Assembly: GCF_028689295.1 (NCBI RefSeq)
Contig: NZ_JAQTWL010000012.1
Span: 1 to 64,000 of the forward strand
DNA: 64,000 bases
Source of the DNA: Rhodoferax sp.
GTDB taxonomy: Bacteria > Pseudomonadota > Gammaproteobacteria > Burkholderiales > Burkholderiaceae_C
Reading direction: 5' to 3'
Shown: piece by piece, positions 37,230-49,184 of the stretch
How positions within the stretch are numbered: the first letter of the stretch is position 1
Layout: every line of letters begins with the position of its first letter
Position numbers and translations under genes: made by a program
Notes under the pieces: model-generated
What the model was told of the DNA's origin: nothing
Databases searched by the model: none
Seen by the model: the letters and a program-made list of their open reading frames with translations, nothing else

Positions 37230-40100
37230 ATGAGTGAGACCAACACGGTTTACCAAGCCTATCAGGCGAACACCTACCTTTTTGGTGGCAACGCACCGTA
37301 CGTCGAAGAGATGTACGAAAACTACCTCGACAACCCCGGCAGCGTGCCTGATTCCTGGCGCGAGTATTTCGATGCCCTGCAGCACGTGCCCGCCGTCGAT
37401 GGTTCCAATGCCAGGGACGTTCCCCACCAACCCGTCATCAATGCTTTTGCCGAGCGCGCCAAACAGGGCGGTACCAAAGTGGTGGTGGCCGCTGGCGCCG
37501 ACTCCGATCTGGGCCGCAAACGCGTTTTCGTTCAACAACTGATTGCTGCGTACCGCAACGTCGGTTCTAACTGGGCCGACCTGGATCCGCTCAAGCGCAC
37601 CGAGCGCCACCCCATTCCCGAGCTTGAGCCTTCGTTCTACGGTTTTTCAGATGCCGACCTTGAGACCGTGTACAACACCAGCAACACCTTCTTCGGCAAA
37701 GAAGTCATGGCCCTGCGCGAGTTGCTCAACGCGCTGCGCGAAACCTATTGCGGCTCCATCGGTGCCGAATATATGTATTTGACTGACCAGACGCAAAAGC
37801 GCTGGTGGCAGGAAAAACTGGAAAGTGTGCGCAGCAAGCCCAATTTCAATGAAGAGCAGAAAAAACACATTCTCGACCGTCTGACCGCCGCCGAAGGACT
37901 GGAGCGCTTCCTGCACACCAAATACGTGGGCCAGAAGCGTTTTTCTCTGGAAGGCGGCGAGAGTTTCATCGCCGCGATGGACGAACTGATCCAGCAAGCC
38001 GGCACCAAAGGCGTGCAGGAAATCGTGATCGGCATGGCCCACCGCGGCCGTCTCAACGTGCTGGTCAACACCCTGGGCAAAATGCCCGCCGATTTGTTTG
38101 CCGAGTTCGACCATTCCGCGCCCGAGGAACTGCCCGCGGGTGACGTCAAGTATCACCAGGGATTCAGCTCGGACGTGACCAGCCCGGGCGGCCCGGTGCA
38201 CCTGAGCCTGGCGTTCAACCCGTCACACCTGGAAATTGTCAACCCGGTGGTGGAAGGTTCGGTGCGCGCCCGCATGGACCGCCGCGCCGACCCGACCGGC
38301 CGCCAGGTGCTGCCGGTGCTGGTGCATGGCGATGCCGCTTTTGCTGGCCAGGGCGTGAATCAGGAAACCTTGGCGCTGGCGCAAACGCGTGGCTACAGCA
38401 CTGCGGGCACAGTCCACCTCATCATCAACAACCAGATTGGTTTCACCACTTCCGATCCGCGCGACATGCGCTCCACGCTGTACTGCACCGACATCGTTAA
38501 GGGCGTGGAAGCGCCAGTGATTCACGTCAACGGCGATGACCCAGAAGCCGTGGTGCTGGCTATGCAGTGGGTGCTTGACTTCCGCATGGAATTCCGCAAG
38601 GACGTGGTGCTCGACATCATCTGTTTCCGCAAGCTTGGCCACAACGAGCAGGACACGCCGGCGCTGACGCAGCCGCTGATGTACAAGAAGATCGCGGTCC
38701 ACCCCGGCACTCGCAAGCTTTACGCTGACAAACTGGCGGCGCAGGGTCTGGGCGCCACTCTTGGCGACGATATGGTCAAGGCCTTCCGCGCTGCCATGGA
38801 TGCGGGCAAGCACACGGTGGACCCGGTGCTGACCAATTTCAAGAGCAAGTACGCCGTTGACTGGACGCCGTTCCTGGGCAAGAAATGGACCGATGCCGGC
38901 GACACCGCCATCCCGATGTCGGAGTGGAAACGCCTGGCCGAAAAAATTACCACCATTCCGGCCAGCGTGACACCGCACCCGCTGGTGAAAAAAGTCTATG
39001 ACGACCGCGCTGCCATGGGACGCGGCGACATTCCCGTGGATTGGGGCATGGGGGAACACATGGCCTTGGCGTCGCTGGTGGCCAGTGGGTACCCGGTGCG
39101 CTTGTCAGGCGAAGACTGTGGCCGCGGCACCTTTACCCACCGCCACGCGGTTATCCATGACCAGAGCCGAGAAAAATGGGACGTGGGCACCTATGTCGCG
39201 CTGCAAAACGTGGCTGAAAACCAGGCCCCTTTCGTTGTCATTGATTCCATCCTGTCGGAGGAAGCCGTGCTGGGCTTCGAGTACGGCTACGCGTCGAACG
39301 ACCCCAACACGCTGGTGATCTGGGAAGCGCAGTTTGGCGATTTTGCCAACGGTGCCCAGGTGGTGATCGATCAGTTCATCGCCTCTGGTGAAGTCAAGTG
39401 GGGCCGTGTCAATGGCCTGACCATGATGTTGCCCCATGGCTATGAAGGCCAGGGCCCGGAACACTCTTCAGCCCGGATCGAGCGCTTCATGCAGCTCGCG
39501 GCCGACACCAACATGCAATTGGTGCAACCCACCACCGCCAGTCAGATATTCCACGTGCTGCGCCGCCAGATGGTGCGCAACCTGCGCAAACCGCTGGTGA
39601 TCTTCACGCCCAAGTCGCTCTTGCGCCACAAGGATGCAGCCTCTCCGCTGGCTGAATTCACCAAAGGCAGCTTCCAGACCATCATCCCGGAGCAAAAGGC
39701 GCTCAAGGGTGACAAGGTCAAGCGCCTGGTCGTCTGTTCCGGCAAGGTCTATTACGACCTCGTCAAGAAGCGTGAAGAAAAGGGTTCCGACGATGTGGCC
39801 ATCATCCGCCTGGAACAGCTGTACCCGTTTCCGCACAAGGCCTTTGCCACCGAACTCAAAAAATACCCCAATGCAACCGATGTGGTGTGGACGCAGGATG
39901 AGCCACAAAACCAGGGCGCCTGGTTTTTTGTGCAGCACTACATCCACGAGAACATGCTTGAGGGGCAAAAGCTGGGCTATTCCGGCCGGGCCGCATCGGC
40001 ATCACCCGCTGTCGGCTATTCGCACCTGCACCAGGAGCAGCAGAAAGCGCTGGTTGAAGGCGCCTTTGGCAAGCTCAAGGGGTTCGTCCTCACCAAGTAG
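37230..40100 (+). CDS. sucA: 2-oxoglutarate dehydrogenase E1
   Basis: 956 aa; IGMAHRGRLNVLVNTLGK; LPHGYEGQGPEHSSARIERFMQ. Confidence 0.97.
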   Translation: MSETNTVYQAYQANTYLFGGNAPYVEEMYENYLDNPGSVPDSWREYFDALQHVPAVDGSNARDVPHQPVINAFAERAKQGGTKVVVAAGADSDLGRKRVFVQQLIAAYRNVGSNWADLDPLKRTERHPIPELEPSFYGFSDADLETVYNTSNTFFGKEVMALRELLNALRETYCGSIGAEYMYLTDQTQKRWWQEKLESVRSKPNFNEEQKKHILDRLTAAEGLERFLHTKYVGQKRFSLEGGESFIAAMDELIQQAGTKGVQEIVIGMAHRGRLNVLVNTLGKMPADLFAEFDHSAPEELPAGDVKYHQGFSSDVTSPGGPVHLSLAFNPSHLEIVNPVVEGSVRARMDRRADPTGRQVLPVLVHGDAAFAGQGVNQETLALAQTRGYSTAGTVHLIINNQIGFTTSDPRDMRSTLYCTDIVKGVEAPVIHVNGDDPEAVVLAMQWVLDFRMEFRKDVVLDIICFRKLGHNEQDTPALTQPLMYKKIAVHPGTRKLYADKLAAQGLGATLGDDMVKAFRAAMDAGKHTVDPVLTNFKSKYAVDWTPFLGKKWTDAGDTAIPMSEWKRLAEKITTIPASVTPHPLVKKVYDDRAAMGRGDIPVDWGMGEHMALASLVASGYPVRLSGEDCGRGTFTHRHAVIHDQSREKWDVGTYVALQNVAENQAPFVVIDSILSEEAVLGFEYGYASNDPNTLVIWEAQFGDFANGAQVVIDQFIASGEVKWGRVNGLTMMLPHGYEGQGPEHSSARIERFMQLAADTNMQLVQPTTASQIFHVLRRQMVRNLRKPLVIFTPKSLLRHKDAASPLAEFTKGSFQTIIPEQKALKGDKVKRLVVCSGKVYYDLVKKREEKGSDDVAIIRLEQLYPFPHKAFATELKKYPNATDVVWTQDEPQNQGAWFFVQHYIHENMLEGQKLGYSGRAASASPAVGYSHLHQEQQKALVEGAFGKLKGFVLTK

Positions 40101-40181
40101 GGCAGTCACCCCCTTCATGCCGTTTGCAGCGGGCGCAGACCCGCTGTCAAGACACTCAAGATCATTTTTGAAAGAACCGTT

Positions 40182-41438
40182 ATGGCAATCGTAGAAGTCA
40201 AAGTTCCGCAACTTTCCGAATCCGTGGCCGAAGCCACCTTGTTGCAGTGGAAGAAAAAAGTGGGCGACGCCGTCGCCGTGGATGAAATCCTGATCGATGT
40301 GGAAACCGACAAGGTGGTGCTGGAAGTGCCCGCGCCGTCAGCCGGCGTCATCGTCGAAATCATCGAACCCGATGGCAGCACCGTCGCTGCCGAGCAGCTC
40401 ATTGCCCGCATCGACACCGAAGCCGTTGCCGGCGTTGCGCCGGTGGTGGCGGCGATGGCTGCGGCTGCGGCTGTGGTCCCTCTCGCTGCGGCCACGGCCA
40501 ACGCTTCCTTGGCTGGCGTGGCGATGCCCGCAGCTGCCAAGTTGATGGCGGACAACAAGCTGGCAGCCGGCTCGGTGGCAGGCACGGGCAAGGACGGCCG
40601 GGTCACCAAGGGAGATGTGCTGGCTGCGGTGGCCGCGCCAAAAGTGGCAACTGCGCCGACCGTGCACGTCAGGGCCGCAGCCCCGTTGTTGACCCAAGTG
40701 CCGGCACCTGCCAGCAGCCTGGCGGATCAATTGGCGGGTCGCCCGGAACAGCGCGTGCCGATGAGCCGCCTGCGCGCCCGCGTTGCCGAGCGCTTGCTGC
40801 AATCGCAATCCACCAACGCCATATTGACCACGTTCAACGAGATCAACATGGCGCCGGTGATGGACATGCGCAAGCGTATGCAGGAGCGCTTCGAGAAGGA
40901 GCATGGCGTCAAGCTTGGCTTTATGAGCTTCTTTGTCAAGGCGGCTGTGCATGCGCTGAAAAAATTCCCGGTGCTTAACGCTTCGGTCGATGGCAACGAC
41001 ATTGTCTATCACGGCTACTTCGACATCGGCATTGCCGTGGGCTCGCCGCGTGGTTTGGTGGTGCCGATTTTGCGCAATGCCGACCAGATGAGCTTTGCCG
41101 ATATCGAGAAAAAAATTGCCGAATTTGGCAACAAGGCGCGTGACGGCAAGCTGGGCATGGAAGAAATGACCGGTGGCACGTTCTCGGTTAGCAATGGCGG
41201 CACTTTTGGCTCGATGATGTCCACACCCATCATCAACCCACCGCAAAGCGCCATTTTGGGCATTCATGCCACCAAAGACCGCGCCATGGTGGAAAACGGC
41301 CAGGTGGTGGTGCGCCCGATGAATTACTTTGCCATGAGCTACGACCATCGCATCATCGACGGCCGCGAAGCTGTGCTGGGCCTGGTGGCCATGAAAGAGG
41401 CACTGGAAGACCCGGCGCGTCTGCTGTTTGATATTTGA
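40182..41438 (+). CDS. sucB: dihydrolipoyl succinyltransferase E2
   Basis: Lipoyl domain [26 protein letters not shown]. Confidence 0.97.
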   Translation: MAIVEVKVPQLSESVAEATLLQWKKKVGDAVAVDEILIDVETDKVVLEVPAPSAGVIVEIIEPDGSTVAAEQLIARIDTEAVAGVAPVVAAMAAAAAVVPLAAATANASLAGVAMPAAAKLMADNKLAAGSVAGTGKDGRVTKGDVLAAVAAPKVATAPTVHVRAAAPLLTQVPAPASSLADQLAGRPEQRVPMSRLRARVAERLLQSQSTNAILTTFNEINMAPVMDMRKRMQERFEKEHGVKLGFMSFFVKAAVHALKKFPVLNASVDGNDIVYHGYFDIGIAVGSPRGLVVPILRNADQMSFADIEKKIAEFGNKARDGKLGMEEMTGGTFSVSNGGTFGSMMSTPIINPPQSAILGIHATKDRAMVENGQVVVRPMNYFAMSYDHRIIDGREAVLGLVAMKEALEDPARLLFDI

Positions 41439-41516
41439 CAACCTGAAACTTTGCGGGACAGACCGCATTACGCGAAGCGTGCAAGCTCTGTCCTCAACTG
41501 ACTAGAAAGTGAATAA

Positions 41517-42944
41517 ATGAGCAAGCAATTTGATGTGATCGTGATCGGTGGCGGTCCCGGGGGCTATATAGCCGCCATTCGCGCCGCACAGCTGGGCAAA
41601 AACGTGGCCTGTGTGGACGAGTGGAAAAACGCCAAGGGCGGCCCGGCGCCTGGTGGCACCTGCACCAATGTGGGCTGCATTCCGAGCAAGGCGCTGCTGC
41701 AGTCCAGCGAGCATTTCGAGCAGGCCAGCTACCACTTTGCCGACCATGGCATCACGGTCAAGGGCTTGAGCATGGATGCCGCCAAAATGGTGGCGCGCAA
41801 GGACGCCGTGGTCAAGCAGAACAACGATGGCATCCTGTACTTGTTCAAAAAGAACAAGGTCAACTTTTTCCACGGGCGTGCCTCGTTCGTCAAGGCGGTA
41901 GAGGGTGGCTATGAGATCAAGGTGGCTGGTGCCGCCGAGGAAACCCTGGTCGGTCAGCAGGTCGTTGTGGCGACCGGTTCCAATGCCCGTGAGCTGCCCG
42001 GAGCGGCATTTGACGAGTCCATGGTGCTGTCCAATGTCGGCGCGCTGGCGCTGACCGACGTGCCCAAGAAACTGGGCCTGATTGGCTCCGGCGTGATCGG
42101 CCTGGAGATGGGCTCGGTCTGGCGTCGTCTGGGTTCCGAGGTCACCATTCTGGAAGGTCTGCCAGACTTCTTGGGTGCCGTTGACCAGCAGATTGCCAAG
42201 GAGGCGCACAAAGCCTTCGTCAAGCAGGGTCTCAAGATCGAACTTGGTGTCAAGGTGGGTGATATCAAGGTCGGCAAAAAAGGCGTGAGTGTGGCCTGGA
42301 CCAACGCCAAGGGCGAAGCCCAGAACCTCGACGTCGACAAACTGATCGTGTCGATCGGCCGCGTGCCCAACACAACGGGCCTGAGTGCCGAAGCGGTGGG
42401 CCTGAAGCTCGACGAGCGCGGCGCGATCATGGTCGACGCGGACTGCAAGACCAATCTGCCCGGCGTCTGGGCGGTGGGTGACGTGGTGCGCGGCCCGATG
42501 CTGGCGCACAAGGCCGAGGAAGAGGGTGTGGCGGTGGCTGAGCGTATTGCCGGGCAGCATGGCCATGTCAATTTCAACACCGTCCCCTGGGTGATTTACA
42601 CCAGCCCCGAGATCGCCTGGGTCGGCCGCACCGAGCAGCAGCTCAAGGCCGATGGCGTGGCTTACAAGGCGGGCACTTTCCCGTTCCTGGCCAACGGCCG
42701 CGCGCGTGCCCTGGGTGACACCACCGGCATGGTCAAGATGCTGGCCGATGCGACCACGGACGAGATTCTGGGCGTGCATATCGTTGGCCCCATGGCCAGT
42801 GAGCTGATCGCCGAGTGTGTGCTGGCTATGGAGTTCCGAGCCAGCAGCGAGGACATTGCACGCGTCTGCCATGCGCACCCGTCCCTGAGCGAGTCGACCA
42901 GGGAAGCGGCGCTGGCGGTTGAGAAACGCACGCTGAACTTCTGA
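41517..42944 (+). CDS. lpdA: dihydrolipoyl dehydrogenase E3
   Basis: [20 protein letters not shown]; 475 aa. Confidence 0.97.
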   Translation: MSKQFDVIVIGGGPGGYIAAIRAAQLGKNVACVDEWKNAKGGPAPGGTCTNVGCIPSKALLQSSEHFEQASYHFADHGITVKGLSMDAAKMVARKDAVVKQNNDGILYLFKKNKVNFFHGRASFVKAVEGGYEIKVAGAAEETLVGQQVVVATGSNARELPGAAFDESMVLSNVGALALTDVPKKLGLIGSGVIGLEMGSVWRRLGSEVTILEGLPDFLGAVDQQIAKEAHKAFVKQGLKIELGVKVGDIKVGKKGVSVAWTNAKGEAQNLDVDKLIVSIGRVPNTTGLSAEAVGLKLDERGAIMVDADCKTNLPGVWAVGDVVRGPMLAHKAEEEGVAVAERIAGQHGHVNFNTVPWVIYTSPEIAWVGRTEQQLKADGVAYKAGTFPFLANGRARALGDTTGMVKMLADATTDEILGVHIVGPMASELIAECVLAMEFRASSEDIARVCHAHPSLSESTREAALAVEKRTLNF

Positions 42945-43021
42945 TGGCTGAGAAATAAGCTGACGACCTATTTTTCGCAAAGAGGCATCGGATTTCCCCC
43001 AATTTAGCCATCGACAGTGCT

Positions 43022-44119
43022 TTGACAGTCAAAAAAATCTACCAGGCCGAGTTGCTGGCGCGCGGCTACAGCGCCGACCCGGCGCAGTTGCGCGCCTTGC
43101 AAATGCTTGAAACCTGTGCGCGTGAATGGGGCAAATACCGTGAACAGCGCTCCAATGCGTTCAAGAAGTTGATCAATCGCCCGCCCATTCCGCGCGGCGT
43201 TTACATGTACGGCGGCGTGGGCCGGGGCAAGAGTTTTTTGATGGACTGTTTTTACAGTGCTGTCCCGCTCAAGCGCAAGACGCGTCTGCATTTTCACGAA
43301 TTCATGCGCGAGGTTCACCGCGAGCTGGCGGCCATGCAGGGCACGGTGAATCCGCTCGACTTGCTGGCCAGGCGCATGGCTGAAAAATTCCGCCTGATCT
43401 GCTTTGATGAGTTTCATGTGTCTGATGTCACCGACGCCATGATTCTGCACCGCTTGCTGACAGCGCTGTTCGAGCAGGGCGTGGGCTTTGTCACCACTTC
43501 CAACTTCAAGCCGGATGATTTGTATCCCAACGGACTGCACCGCGACCGCATTTTGCCGGCCATTGCCCTGCTCAAGGCGCGTTTGAACGTGATCAATGTC
43601 GATAACGGGACCGATTACCGTGGGCAGACCATGGCGCAGCTTGAGCTGTACCACACGCCTCTGGGGGATGCAGCAGAAGAAAAAATGCTGAATGCTTTCG
43701 AGCGCCTGGCCGAATCCCAGGACGAAGACCCGGTGTTGCAGATCGAAGCCCGCAAAATCCATGCGCGACGCAAGGCAGGCGGTGTGGTGTGGTTTGACTT
43801 CAGAACTCTATGCGGCGGTCCGCGCTCGCAAAACGATTACCTTGAAATAGCCAGCCAGTTCCATACCGTGTTTCTCAGCGAAGTGCCGCAGATGCCGCCA
43901 CGGATGTCTTCTGAAGCCCGCCGTTTTACCTGGCTCATCGATGTGTTGTACGACCGTCGCGTCAAGCTGATCATGTCGGCGGATGTCCCTGCGGCGGAGC
44001 TCTATACCGAGGGGCAGATGAGCAACGAGTTCGCCCGTACCGTGTCACGACTTCAGGAGATGCAGTCGGCAGAGTTTCTGGCCTTGAGTCGCCGTGATGT
44101 GGATACCTGTTTGACGTGA
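43022..44119 (+). CDS. zapE: cell division AFG1-like ATPase ZapE
   Basis: GVYMYGGVGRGKSFLMDCFY; TTG start assumed. Confidence 0.9.
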   Translation: MTVKKIYQAELLARGYSADPAQLRALQMLETCAREWGKYREQRSNAFKKLINRPPIPRGVYMYGGVGRGKSFLMDCFYSAVPLKRKTRLHFHEFMREVHRELAAMQGTVNPLDLLARRMAEKFRLICFDEFHVSDVTDAMILHRLLTALFEQGVGFVTTSNFKPDDLYPNGLHRDRILPAIALLKARLNVINVDNGTDYRGQTMAQLELYHTPLGDAAEEKMLNAFERLAESQDEDPVLQIEARKIHARRKAGGVVWFDFRTLCGGPRSQNDYLEIASQFHTVFLSEVPQMPPRMSSEARRFTWLIDVLYDRRVKLIMSADVPAAELYTEGQMSNEFARTVSRLQEMQSAEFLALSRRDVDTCLT

Positions 44120-44137
44120 AAGCCGTAGTGACTCGGC

Positions 44138-44902
44138 TCAAGCCCTCGCGGGTTCAAATTTGACGATCACCAGCGACAGGTTGTCGCCACTGCCGTGCGC
44201 CCGGACCCTGGCCTTTTCAATCAGGAATTCCGTGGCTTCACGGGGAGCCAGCGCGGCCACCACATTGCCCAGTTCTTCATCGGTGAAATAGTGCCAGACA
44301 CCGTCGCTGCATGCCATCAAGGTATCGCCTGCAGACATCTGGGGAATGTCATGAAGTGTCATGGTCAGGTCACTGGCGGTACCCAGACAGCCCATCAAAA
44401 TATTTGATTTGGGATGGCTTTTGGCCTGTTCTTCTGTGATTTCACCGTAATCCACCAGCATTTGAACGTAGGAGTGATCGAGCGTGCGCTTGATTAACTT
44501 GTTGCCCTGGAAATAGTAGATGCGGGAATCGCCGGCATGAATCCAATGGCAGTCCCCCCCAGGGTTCAACAAAAAGGCGGCGATGGTGCTGTGGGGCTCC
44601 TCTTCAGCCGAAATGGCGATCAGCTTGATCACCGTATGGGCTTCGTTGAGCAATTGTTTCAGGATGGCTTGCGGGGCATCTGTGGCCGGGTCATAGCGCT
44701 CAAAGAGTTGACGCGCCGTCAGCATGACCTGGTCTGACGCCTTGCGTCCGCCACTGCGTCCACCCATGCCATCAGCCAAAACCGCCAGCAAACAGCCTTT
44801 GATTCTGGGGTGGCTGAGCAAGACCACCTGATCCTGCTGGTAGTCTCGATCGCCTTTGTGGATGCCGGTCGAGGCGGTGAGTCGATAAGCGGGAGGGGTC
44901 AT
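44138..44902 (-). CDS. PP2C-family serine/threonine phosphatase
   Basis: GDRDYQQDQVVLL...LAVLADGMGGRSGG...MACSDGVW. Confidence 0.9.
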   Translation of the reverse strand: MTPPAYRLTASTGIHKGDRDYQQDQVVLLSHPRIKGCLLAVLADGMGGRSGGRKASDQVMLTARQLFERYDPATDAPQAILKQLLNEAHTVIKLIAISAEEEPHSTIAAFLLNPGGDCHWIHAGDSRIYYFQGNKLIKRTLDHSYVQMLVDYGEITEEQAKSHPKSNILMGCLGTASDLTMTLHDIPQMSAGDTLMACSDGVWHYFTDEELGNVVAALAPREATEFLIEKARVRAHGSGDNLSLVIVKFEPARA

Positions 44903-44906
44903 GCAG

Positions 44907-45713
44907 CTACCATATCTTCCACCAGGGGTCGTTCTTCGACTTGAGGCCCTGCACCAGATAGGGGGTCTGCGGGTAATTCTTTTCCAGCACGCGTTGCGTG
45001 TCATCGCGCAAGGCGGTCATGCCCAAGGCGTCGTAAGACTTGACCATGATGAATAGGGCTTCTTCCAGAGCAGGAACGCCCTGGTAGTCAACAATGGCGG
45101 TCTGGGCCCGATTGATCGCCGCCAGATAAGCGCCACGCTGATAGTAGTAGCGTGCCACATACACCTCGGATTGCGCCAGCGAGTTCACGATGTAATTCAT
45201 GCGCTGGCTGGCCTCTGCGGCGTAGCGCGAGTCGGGGAAGCGGCTGGTCAGTTCCTTGAACGATTCGAAGGAATCCTTGGCGGCTTTTTGATCGCGTTCT
45301 GCCAGATCCTGGCGGGTCAAGCCTGAAAAAAGTCCGAGATCGTCGTTGAAATTGACGATGCCCTTGAGGTACAGGGCGTAGTCGAGGGCCGGGCTCGAAG
45401 GATGCAATTTGATGAAGCGGTCGAGTGTTGCGATCGCCAGCACAGGCTCACCGGCTTTGTAGTGGGCATAGGCCTTGTCGAGTTGCGCTTGTTGTGCCAG
45501 AGGCGTTCCGGCTGCGCGTCCTTCGAGCTTTTCCAGCAGCGGGATGGCCTTGTCATAAGCGCCACTGCTCATTTCGTCCTTGGCCTCGGCGTATATTTTG
45601 TTGGGGCTCCACTCGGCCGTTGGGTCGGTCGTGGTGGTGGAGCAAGCGCTCAGCAAGACAAAGCTGCCAGCCAACATCCGGACACAAACGGCAGATAATT
45701 TGGCATGAGACAT
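44907..45713 (-). CDS. bamD: outer membrane assembly lipoprotein BamD
   Basis: LLSACSTT lipobox; TPR architecture; YYYQRGAYLAAINRAQ. Confidence 0.92.
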   Translation of the reverse strand: MSHAKLSAVCVRMLAGSFVLLSACSTTTTDPTAEWSPNKIYAEAKDEMSSGAYDKAIPLLEKLEGRAAGTPLAQQAQLDKAYAHYKAGEPVLAIATLDRFIKLHPSSPALDYALYLKGIVNFNDDLGLFSGLTRQDLAERDQKAAKDSFESFKELTSRFPDSRYAAEASQRMNYIVNSLAQSEVYVARYYYQRGAYLAAINRAQTAIVDYQGVPALEEALFIMVKSYDALGMTALRDDTQRVLEKNYPQTPYLVQGLKSKNDPWWKIW

Positions 45714-45727
45714 AGCGAAAGACTTTC

Positions 45728-46744
45728 TTGAAAAAAACAGAGTTGATTATATCGGGCACCCTCACCCTGGACGAGCTGGAAGGGAGCGTACAGGTCGAGC
45801 CGGAAATGGAGCAACGCCCGCTTGTTTTTAATGCTGCCCACCATGGTATGCGATTGGACCGGGCGTTGGTTGATATGGTGCCGGAATTTTCCCGCAGTTA
45901 TTTGCAGCAATTGATCGATTTGGGTCGCGTCTGGCTCAACGGTCGGGTGCTGGTCAAGGCCTCCCATAGGGTCCGGGCCGCAGATACGGGGTTGATCGAG
46001 CTGAGGCCAACGCCGCAAAGCCAGGCGTTCAAGGCCGAAGCCATGGCGCTCGACGTGGTCTATGTCGATGCGCATTTGCTGGTCATCAACAAGCCCGCCG
46101 GTCTGGTGGTCCATCCCGCCCCCGGCAACTGGGCGGGCACCTTGATGAACGGGCTTCTCGCTTATGACGCCAAAGCTTTCGATTTGCCGCGTGCCGGCAT
46201 CGTCCATCGCCTTGACAAGGACACCAGCGGCCTGATGGTGGTGGCGCGCACCCGTAGCGTGATGGATGCGCTGGTGCGCGCCATTGCCGCGCGTGAGGTA
46301 AAACGCCAGTACCTGGCGATTGGGCAGGGGCACTGGTCGGGTGCCCTCCGGTGCGTGGTCGATGTGGCCATTGGCCGCGATCCGGTCAATCGGCTGCGCA
46401 TGGCCGCTGTCGATCTGTCACTGCATCCGGGAAAAGCAGCCAGGACCGACTTTGACCTGCTCGCCAATGCAGACCGCGCCTGTCTGGTGCAATGCACCCT
46501 GCACACCGGCAGAACCCACCAGATCAGGGTCCACATGGCCAAACTGGCGCACCCGCTGGCTGGCGATGCGCTTTATGGCGGATCGATGGCGCTTGGCATT
46601 CAAAGGCAGGCGTTGCACGCCTATCGGCTTGCTTTCGTGCACCCGGTCACCGGGCTAGCGATGGACTTTTCTGCCGTTCTGCCCGATGATTTTTCACAGG
46701 CGCTCAACCCTTTGGGGCTCAAGTACAATCGAGAGATACTTTAA
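45728..46744 (+). CDS. rluD: 23S rRNA pseudouridine synthase RluD
   Basis: S4 + GIVHRLDKDTSGLMVVART; adjacent to bamD. Confidence 0.93.
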   Translation: MKKTELIISGTLTLDELEGSVQVEPEMEQRPLVFNAAHHGMRLDRALVDMVPEFSRSYLQQLIDLGRVWLNGRVLVKASHRVRAADTGLIELRPTPQSQAFKAEAMALDVVYVDAHLLVINKPAGLVVHPAPGNWAGTLMNGLLAYDAKAFDLPRAGIVHRLDKDTSGLMVVARTRSVMDALVRAIAAREVKRQYLAIGQGHWSGALRCVVDVAIGRDPVNRLRMAAVDLSLHPGKAARTDFDLLANADRACLVQCTLHTGRTHQIRVHMAKLAHPLAGDALYGGSMALGIQRQALHAYRLAFVHPVTGLAMDFSAVLPDDFSQALNPLGLKYNREIL

Positions 46745-46859
46745 TTTGTTGTTCCACTGAGCAACTGATGCGTCGCCGAACACTTGTTTGGTTTGCCACG
46801 CCCCTTCCATTCTTTGTTTTGATGTCTGTATCGGCATCCCTTTTCACTATCGCGACACC

Positions 46860-47495
46860 ATGAAAACTTTGGATGCCAAGTGCATTCTTGAAGCGGCGTT
46901 GATGTGCGCCCAACAGCCGATGTCGATGCATGACATACTGTTGCTTTTCGGGCAACAGCAGAGCGCGGCCGACATCCGTCTTTTGTTGAACGCACTGCAG
47001 CAGGACTGGTTGCAGCGGGGGGTGGAATTGGTGCAGCTGGCGAGCGGCTGGCGCTTCCAGAGTTGTGCAGAAATGCGGCCTTACCTGGATCGCCTGTATC
47101 CGGAGAAGCCGCCGCGCTACGCACGTGCCACGCTGGAGACCCTGGCCATCATTGCCTACCGTCAGCCTGTCACCAGGGGTGATATCGAGGACATTCGCGG
47201 CGTTACCGTAAATTCGCTGACGATCAAGCAACTCGAAGACCGGGGCTGGATCGAGACGATCGGGCATCGAGATACGGTCGGGCGGCCAGCGCTGTTGGCC
47301 ACCACACGGCAATTTCTGGACGATTTGGGACTGGCTTCGCTGGACCAACTGCCTTTGCTGTGCGACTCGGTTTCCGCCATGGATGGCCTAGACCTGGCAC
47401 TGGCTTCGAACCCTGAGTTGAACTGGTCTGAAACTGCGGTTTCTGTTGAGGTCGAAGTAGCGGTGACGAACGTGGAATCAAAGGAATCAACATGA
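46860..47495 (+). CDS. scpB: segregation and condensation protein ScpB
   Basis: [27 protein letters not shown]. Confidence 0.93.
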   Translation: MKTLDAKCILEAALMCAQQPMSMHDILLLFGQQQSAADIRLLLNALQQDWLQRGVELVQLASGWRFQSCAEMRPYLDRLYPEKPPRYARATLETLAIIAYRQPVTRGDIEDIRGVTVNSLTIKQLEDRGWIETIGHRDTVGRPALLATTRQFLDDLGLASLDQLPLLCDSVSAMDGLDLALASNPELNWSETAVSVEVEVAVTNVESKEST

Positions 47496-48649
47496 AACAT
47501 GAACAAACCGGTCGCCAGGAGTCCCTTGCAATCCGGTTCGAAGACGTTGTCTCGGGTCAGTTTGATGCAGAAGACACGCAGGTCACAGCCCCGCTCAAGA
47601 GGGTGCTGACGCCGCAGCCAGAGTCGCCCAAACTGCATAAGGTATTGGCGCAGGCCGGCATGGGGTCGCGACTGGAGATGGAGCAATTGATCATGGAGGG
47701 GCGCATCACCGTCAACAACGAGCCTGCGCATATCGGGCAGCGCGTTCAGTTCGGTGACCACGTCAAAGTCAACGGCAAACCGATCCGCTTCAGGATCGAG
47801 CCGCCGCCAGCCCGGGTCATTGCCTATCACAAGCCTGCTGGTGAGGTGGTGTCCAACGACGATCCGCAAAACCGTCCCACCGTTTTTCGCAAGTTGCCCA
47901 AGCTGTTCCAAGGCAAGTGGCAGGCCGTGGGTCGGCTGGATCTGAACACCGAGGGCCTGCTGCTGTTCACCAGTTCCGGTGAATTGGCCAACAACCTGAT
48001 GCATCCGCGCTTTGGCCTGGAGCGAGAGTACGCGGTGCGGGTGCTGGGTGCCTTGAGTCCGGAAGAAAAACAGCGCTTGCTCGAAGGCGTCAAGCTTGAT
48101 GATGGCCTGGCTAGTTTCGGCTCCATCGAACCCGGTGGCGGCGAGGGCGCCAACTGTTGGTACCGGGTCACCATTTCCGAGGGCCGCAACCGGGAAGTGC
48201 GGCGCATGTTTGAAGCCGTTGGCCATGCTGTGAGCCGTTTGATCCGGATCCGCTACGGCGCCATGGTGTTGCCGCGCGGCCTCAAGCGCGGTGCCTGGAT
48301 GGAACTCGACGCGGCCGACATCAACGCACTGACGCAAAAAGCCAGGAATTCTGCCGCGACCGCCAGCGCAGATGCCGGGGCGCCTTCGCCCGACGAAGGT
48401 GCGACCCTTGCACAGCCACCACGTTTGCCTTTGCGCGGTCCTCGCCCGGCGGGGCGCAACCAGGGTGGGCGCAACAACAAGCCCGCCAACAATGCCAATG
48501 CGGCGGCAAAGTCCCAGCCGGATCCGCTAAAAACCAATTTCGGCTATATCGGCGCCGACAGTTACAACCGGCAACGACAGGAGCAGGGCAGCAAGCGTGG
48601 CGCGGGTTCTGGATCGTCCGGCGCCAGACGCATCGGCAGAAGCCGTTGA
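47492..48649 (+). CDS. rluB: 23S rRNA pseudouridine synthase RluB-type
   Basis: [21 protein letters not shown]; low-complexity C-terminus. Confidence 0.92.
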   Translation: MKHEQTGRQESLAIRFEDVVSGQFDAEDTQVTAPLKRVLTPQPESPKLHKVLAQAGMGSRLEMEQLIMEGRITVNNEPAHIGQRVQFGDHVKVNGKPIRFRIEPPPARVIAYHKPAGEVVSNDDPQNRPTVFRKLPKLFQGKWQAVGRLDLNTEGLLLFTSSGELANNLMHPRFGLEREYAVRVLGALSPEEKQRLLEGVKLDDGLASFGSIEPGGGEGANCWYRVTISEGRNREVRRMFEAVGHAVSRLIRIRYGAMVLPRGLKRGAWMELDAADINALTQKARNSAATASADAGAPSPDEGATLAQPPRLPLRGPRPAGRNQGGRNNKPANNANAAAKSQPDPLKTNFGYIGADSYNRQRQEQGSKRGAGSGSSGARRIGRSR

Positions 48650-48750
48650 ACTGGGGGCTTGGCCTCGTCGGCGGGGCAATGCCAAGCAGATCAGGTTAAC
48701 ATCCAAGGTTTTGACAAACGCGTCAAAATCCACATTTATAAGGAAAAATC

Positions 48751-49176
48751 ATGACCATTGAACGTACCCTTTCCATCATCAAACCCGATGCCGTCGCCAA
48801 AAACGTGATCGGCCAGATTTACGCGCGATTCGAGGCTGCGGGGCTGAAAATCGTGGCCGCCAAAATGGCCCATCTGTCGCGCCGCGAGGCCGAGGCTTTT
48901 TATGCCGTGCACAAGGCGCGTCCCTTTTTCAAGGATCTGGTGGACTTTATGATTTCCGGTCCGGTCATGATCCAGGTGCTCGAAGGCAAGAACGCCGTTC
49001 TGAAAAACCGCGAACTCATGGGCGCCACCGATCCCAAAAAGGCTGACCCAGGCACCATTCGTGCCGATTTTGCCGACAGCATCGATGCCAACGCGGTGCA
49101 TGGCTCCGACGCGGCTGAAACCGCTGCCGTGGAAATGGCGTTTTTCTTCCCCGGTATGAACATTTACGCGCGCTGA
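48751..49176 (+). CDS. ndk: nucleoside diphosphate kinase
   Basis: [18 protein letters not shown]...[20 protein letters not shown]. Confidence 0.98.
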   Translation: MTIERTLSIIKPDAVAKNVIGQIYARFEAAGLKIVAAKMAHLSRREAEAFYAVHKARPFFKDLVDFMISGPVMIQVLEGKNAVLKNRELMGATDPKKADPGTIRADFADSIDANAVHGSDAAETAAVEMAFFFPGMNIYAR

Positions 49177-49184
49177 TATCCAAC

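Noticed and set aside
41502-42980. 492-aa minus-strand ORF antisense to lpd
   Set aside because: Shadow ORF; Lpd motifs are unambiguous on the + strand.
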